A stretch of 64,000 nt of DNA from positions 258,777,386 to 258,841,385 of the forward strand of contig NC_081406.1 in NCBI RefSeq assembly GCF_030272615.1. The letters are read 5' to 3'. The DNA comes from Cryptomeria japonica (taxonomy: Eukaryota > Streptophyta > Pinopsida > Cupressales > Cupressaceae). A program made the translations under genes and the position numbers. The notes below the pieces were generated by a model. It had not been told where the DNA came from, did not search any database, and worked only from the letters and a program-made list of their open reading frames with translations. Position 1 is the stretch's first letter. Every line of letters starts with the position of its first letter. Below are positions 61,535 to 64,000 of the stretch, in pieces.

Positions 61535-62345
61535 ATTGTTTCTATGCTATGGAAGTCTAGTTTTTTTGTCTAGTCTTAGTAGGCTACGGGCGTATAGTTT
61601 TAGTCTCTGTTTATATTTGAACTTATATACCTATTGCCCTGCATGGCAAATGTTTAAAATGTTTATCAAAACTTTTTTATATCTGCTGAACCTTCGTAGA
61701 TTTATCTTTGCTTTTTATAGAGGAAAGTAAGAGGGCTGTAATTTTGTTGATGATCTGTTGACAGTGGTTTGCCACTGTTTCTATGTTTCTCTCATGGATC
61801 GACCCCCTTGCATTTTGGCTGCTTTTAATATAAAAAATAATTAAAATATTAGTTTTTTATGATTTACAAAAGTAATCAATTTCTTCATATTATTTATCAA
61901 TTATTCAGAAACGAAAAATATATACAAAACATCTAAATCAACAAGTTTTCAATTCAAATCATAAATATATGAAAAATAATATGATGTCAATTTTCATAAG
62001 AACATATAGAACATAATATCATTACATTTAGTGCATCTTATAGAAACATTGAATATGCACATGCACTTAACCAATTATTTAATTATCAATTTTTTTTTAA
62101 TTTTTGAGGGCCATAATACATAACTAAGAATGAAATGAAACATCTTCCATCTATAAAACAATTTCCATAGTACCTCCATCTACCAACTATACTACTACAT
62201 ACCCCTTATTAGGTTATTAGGTGGGTATGTGCGTGTACTTAGATGTGTAAGGAGGCACATTTTACAATAAAAAGATCACAACCTAGAGTACCTTCGAGTT
62301 GAAGTGGGGTGAAAGTTCAAGTTTACTAATGAACTTGATATTTCT
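61535..62345. other. 3' flank of the ORF, then AT-rich spacer
   Basis: At about 61790-61850 a CCCCCTTGCATTTTGG..CTTTTAATATAAAAAA stretch resembles the 3' tail of a plant LINE or a polyadenylated transcript. After it only AT-rich spacer is seen. Confidence 0.45.
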
Positions 62346-62505
62346 TGCAAAATATGTTTTTCATTAGCACTTAACAAAAGTTTTAATCAAATCAAAAGAT
62401 ATGGGTGGATGGCTAGAGTGAAAATGCAAAATATGTTTTTCATTATCACTTAGCAAAATTTTTAATCAAATCAAAAGATATGGGTGGATGGCTAGAGTGA
62501 AAATC
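62346..62505. repeat. Tandem duplication of ~79 bp
   Basis: Two adjacent units share AATATGTTTTTCATTA, TTTAATCAAATCAAAAGATA and TGGGTGGATGGCTAGAGTG, with few differences. Confidence 0.92.
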
Positions 62506-62576
62506 TAAATTATTCTTAGAATTTTCTAGTCTAAATAAATAAAATATATAATAGTTTGATAAATGTGCATGTGGAA

Positions 62577-62579
<3 letters not shown>

Positions 62580-62609
<30 letters not shown>

Positions 62610-62612
62610 ACC
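62580..62612. repeat. AT dinucleotide microsatellite
   Basis: About twelve uninterrupted AT steps lie within TTTATTTATATAT..ATAACC. Confidence 0.9.
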
Positions 62613-62934
62613 AAATATGTTTATATTAGTATATTGACAAATTTTTTTTGACACTAAAATATAGAAATTATAATAGAAGTAAATTGAAGTAAGAGGCTTC
62701 CTACAATCACATCAGTCATTAGTGTCAATAAAAACATCTCCTTTAATTTCACTCAAATTTGAAAATTGTGACATTCAAAATTAAAATCACAATGAAATTA
62801 AAACCTCCATAAATCTCATTGTAATGGAGAGTTCACAAATTCATTTTTACTGCAACGGAATACAAAAAATAAAATCAAAGGATTTTAACATTACATTGTT
62901 TCAATGTTTTTAAAATGGAAAACATGAATGGAAT
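62613..62934. other. AT-rich spacer
   Basis: Nothing recognised. Confidence 0.5.
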
Positions 62935-64000
62935 TGTAGTGCCCCGCCAGGATTTCCGAAGGAAAACCCACAACAAGGGTGAAACTATTTTTTTTTTTTA
63001 AAGTATAAACATCATAAGTGCACTTACACAACATGCACGATAACACAAGCGGAAGACTTACACCAGAATTCCTTAAGGGTTACCAATGAAGAATTAACTT
63101 CAAGAATAAAACCCACAAAATCATAAATCCACATATGCATCATTAACTCAATGATCACAAGAAGCCATAAGCAAATAAAGATTCATCAGAGAAAGATTGA
63201 AAGGATACAATATAATTTCCACTTCAATAAGCATTTACTAACATCATCAAGGAAACTGATAAAACATCCCAATAAAGGATTACATTGCTCTTCCAATACA
63301 TAGCTTCTCAATAAACATATAAGGATAGATCTCATCCAGTTACAAGGTTACATAAGATCAATGATACGATGACCACAAGGGTCTCCAAATAACAATAATC
63401 TTCAAAAAAGAGGTGAAGCATGAGTCACGAACCACAGGAACACCTATGAAGCCAATCCTCACATGAAGGTACAAATTCGAACATCCGATGGGAAGTGGCA
63501 CTACCACCCGACCATGTAATTCCCAAATGGAGTCACCCCACCGTGCTAGGAGATAGCTGAGGACCCTCAAACAAGCATAAGCATGACATGGGCGACAAAA
63601 CAATATGACTCCATGACAAAACAAAAGACCCCACAAGATCCGGGTGACTCAACATCACAAACACACAAGTGAACCAAATGAGAGAGTGTCATCGCATAGC
63701 TTAAGATGGATACCATGGTACAGCCTCCATAGGTCCTGACTCACTGTCCTGGTAACCTCTCCCGAACCTCTAGTTCTAACTAAGTCTCATGCGGACCCCA
63801 CCAGCCTTTTGTGAAGACAAGGTGGTTGGTTTGCCATTCCAGGCCTTCTCACAACATTATGAGCCCTGTACTAGCACTCACCTATGCAGGAGGTACAATT
63901 ATCTTTATTAATGTTATGATACTACCCACCTAATCAATTCATTAGATTACCAGTTATTATCTGACTTTCACTGGGTCGTAATGCCTACCACTTTGGGCGC
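62935..64000. mobile_element. Probable LTR, cut by window end
   Basis: Base composition changes at TGTAGTGCCCCGCCAGGATT, which looks like the start (plus strand) of an LTR; the sequence after it is GC-richer and without ORFs of note. The other end is not in the window, so neither family nor orientation can be fixed. On the minus strand the end would read GGGGCACTACA, a common gypsy-type LTR end. Confidence 0.4.

Overview
The window looks like nuclear DNA of a seed plant with a very large, repeat-filled genome, most likely a gymnosperm such as a conifer. This is inferred from one nearly intact intronless receptor kinase surrounded by tens of kilobases of decayed retrotransposons, AT-rich spacer and tandem repeats. 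No bacterial, organellar or CRISPR features were seen. Most sequence derives from mobile elements, and almost every reading frame carries stops or frameshifts.

Layout. (1) 1-3205 and 16768-23425 are two copies of one segment. The second holds a G-type lectin S-receptor-like kinase gene on the minus strand (20937-23381) with one premature TGA; the first holds the same gene with about 1.9 kb deleted. The second copy also has a 0.55-kb internal tandem duplication and a 1.0-kb inverted-repeat DNA transposon at a site that is empty in the first copy. (2) Between them lies a 9.7-kb Ty1/copia (Sirevirus-like) LTR retrotransposon (6876-16608) with 2.6-kb LTRs, a degraded gag, no recognisable pol, a series of polypurine tracts, and a nested inverted solo LTR. 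(3) 25.8-32.5 kb holds the least familiar material: palindrome-rich DNA, a decayed multi-exon gene on the plus strand, about five copies of a 360-bp tandem repeat, and a second decayed multi-exon gene pointing back toward it. (4) 33675-45232 is a Ty3/gypsy element of the Athila/Tat kind on the minus strand, with a perfect 5-bp target duplication, gag-pro-pol, an extra ORF after integrase, and a solo LTR nested in its 3' LTR. (5) 45.2-49.8 kb has minisatellite DNA and another solo LTR with a perfect target duplication. (6) A TNT1/Tork-like copia element (50182-55244) has split an FAD-dependent monooxygenase gene (49868-55645). (7) 57.4-61.8 kb has a LINE-type RNase H fragment and a relative of the gypsy extra ORF. 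(8) 62.9 kb to the end looks like the beginning of a further LTR.

The elements give a relative history. The Sirevirus-like LTRs differ by roughly 8-9% over the first 210 bp by eye, whereas the gypsy LTRs differ by only a few percent, so gypsy is younger. In the copia and gypsy coding regions most stops are TAG or TAA at places where the family usually has Gln or Trp, which fits C-to-T decay of methylated DNA. No host pathway can be assembled from the window: the only host-type genes are the receptor kinase (plasma membrane, perception and signalling) and the broken monooxygenase.
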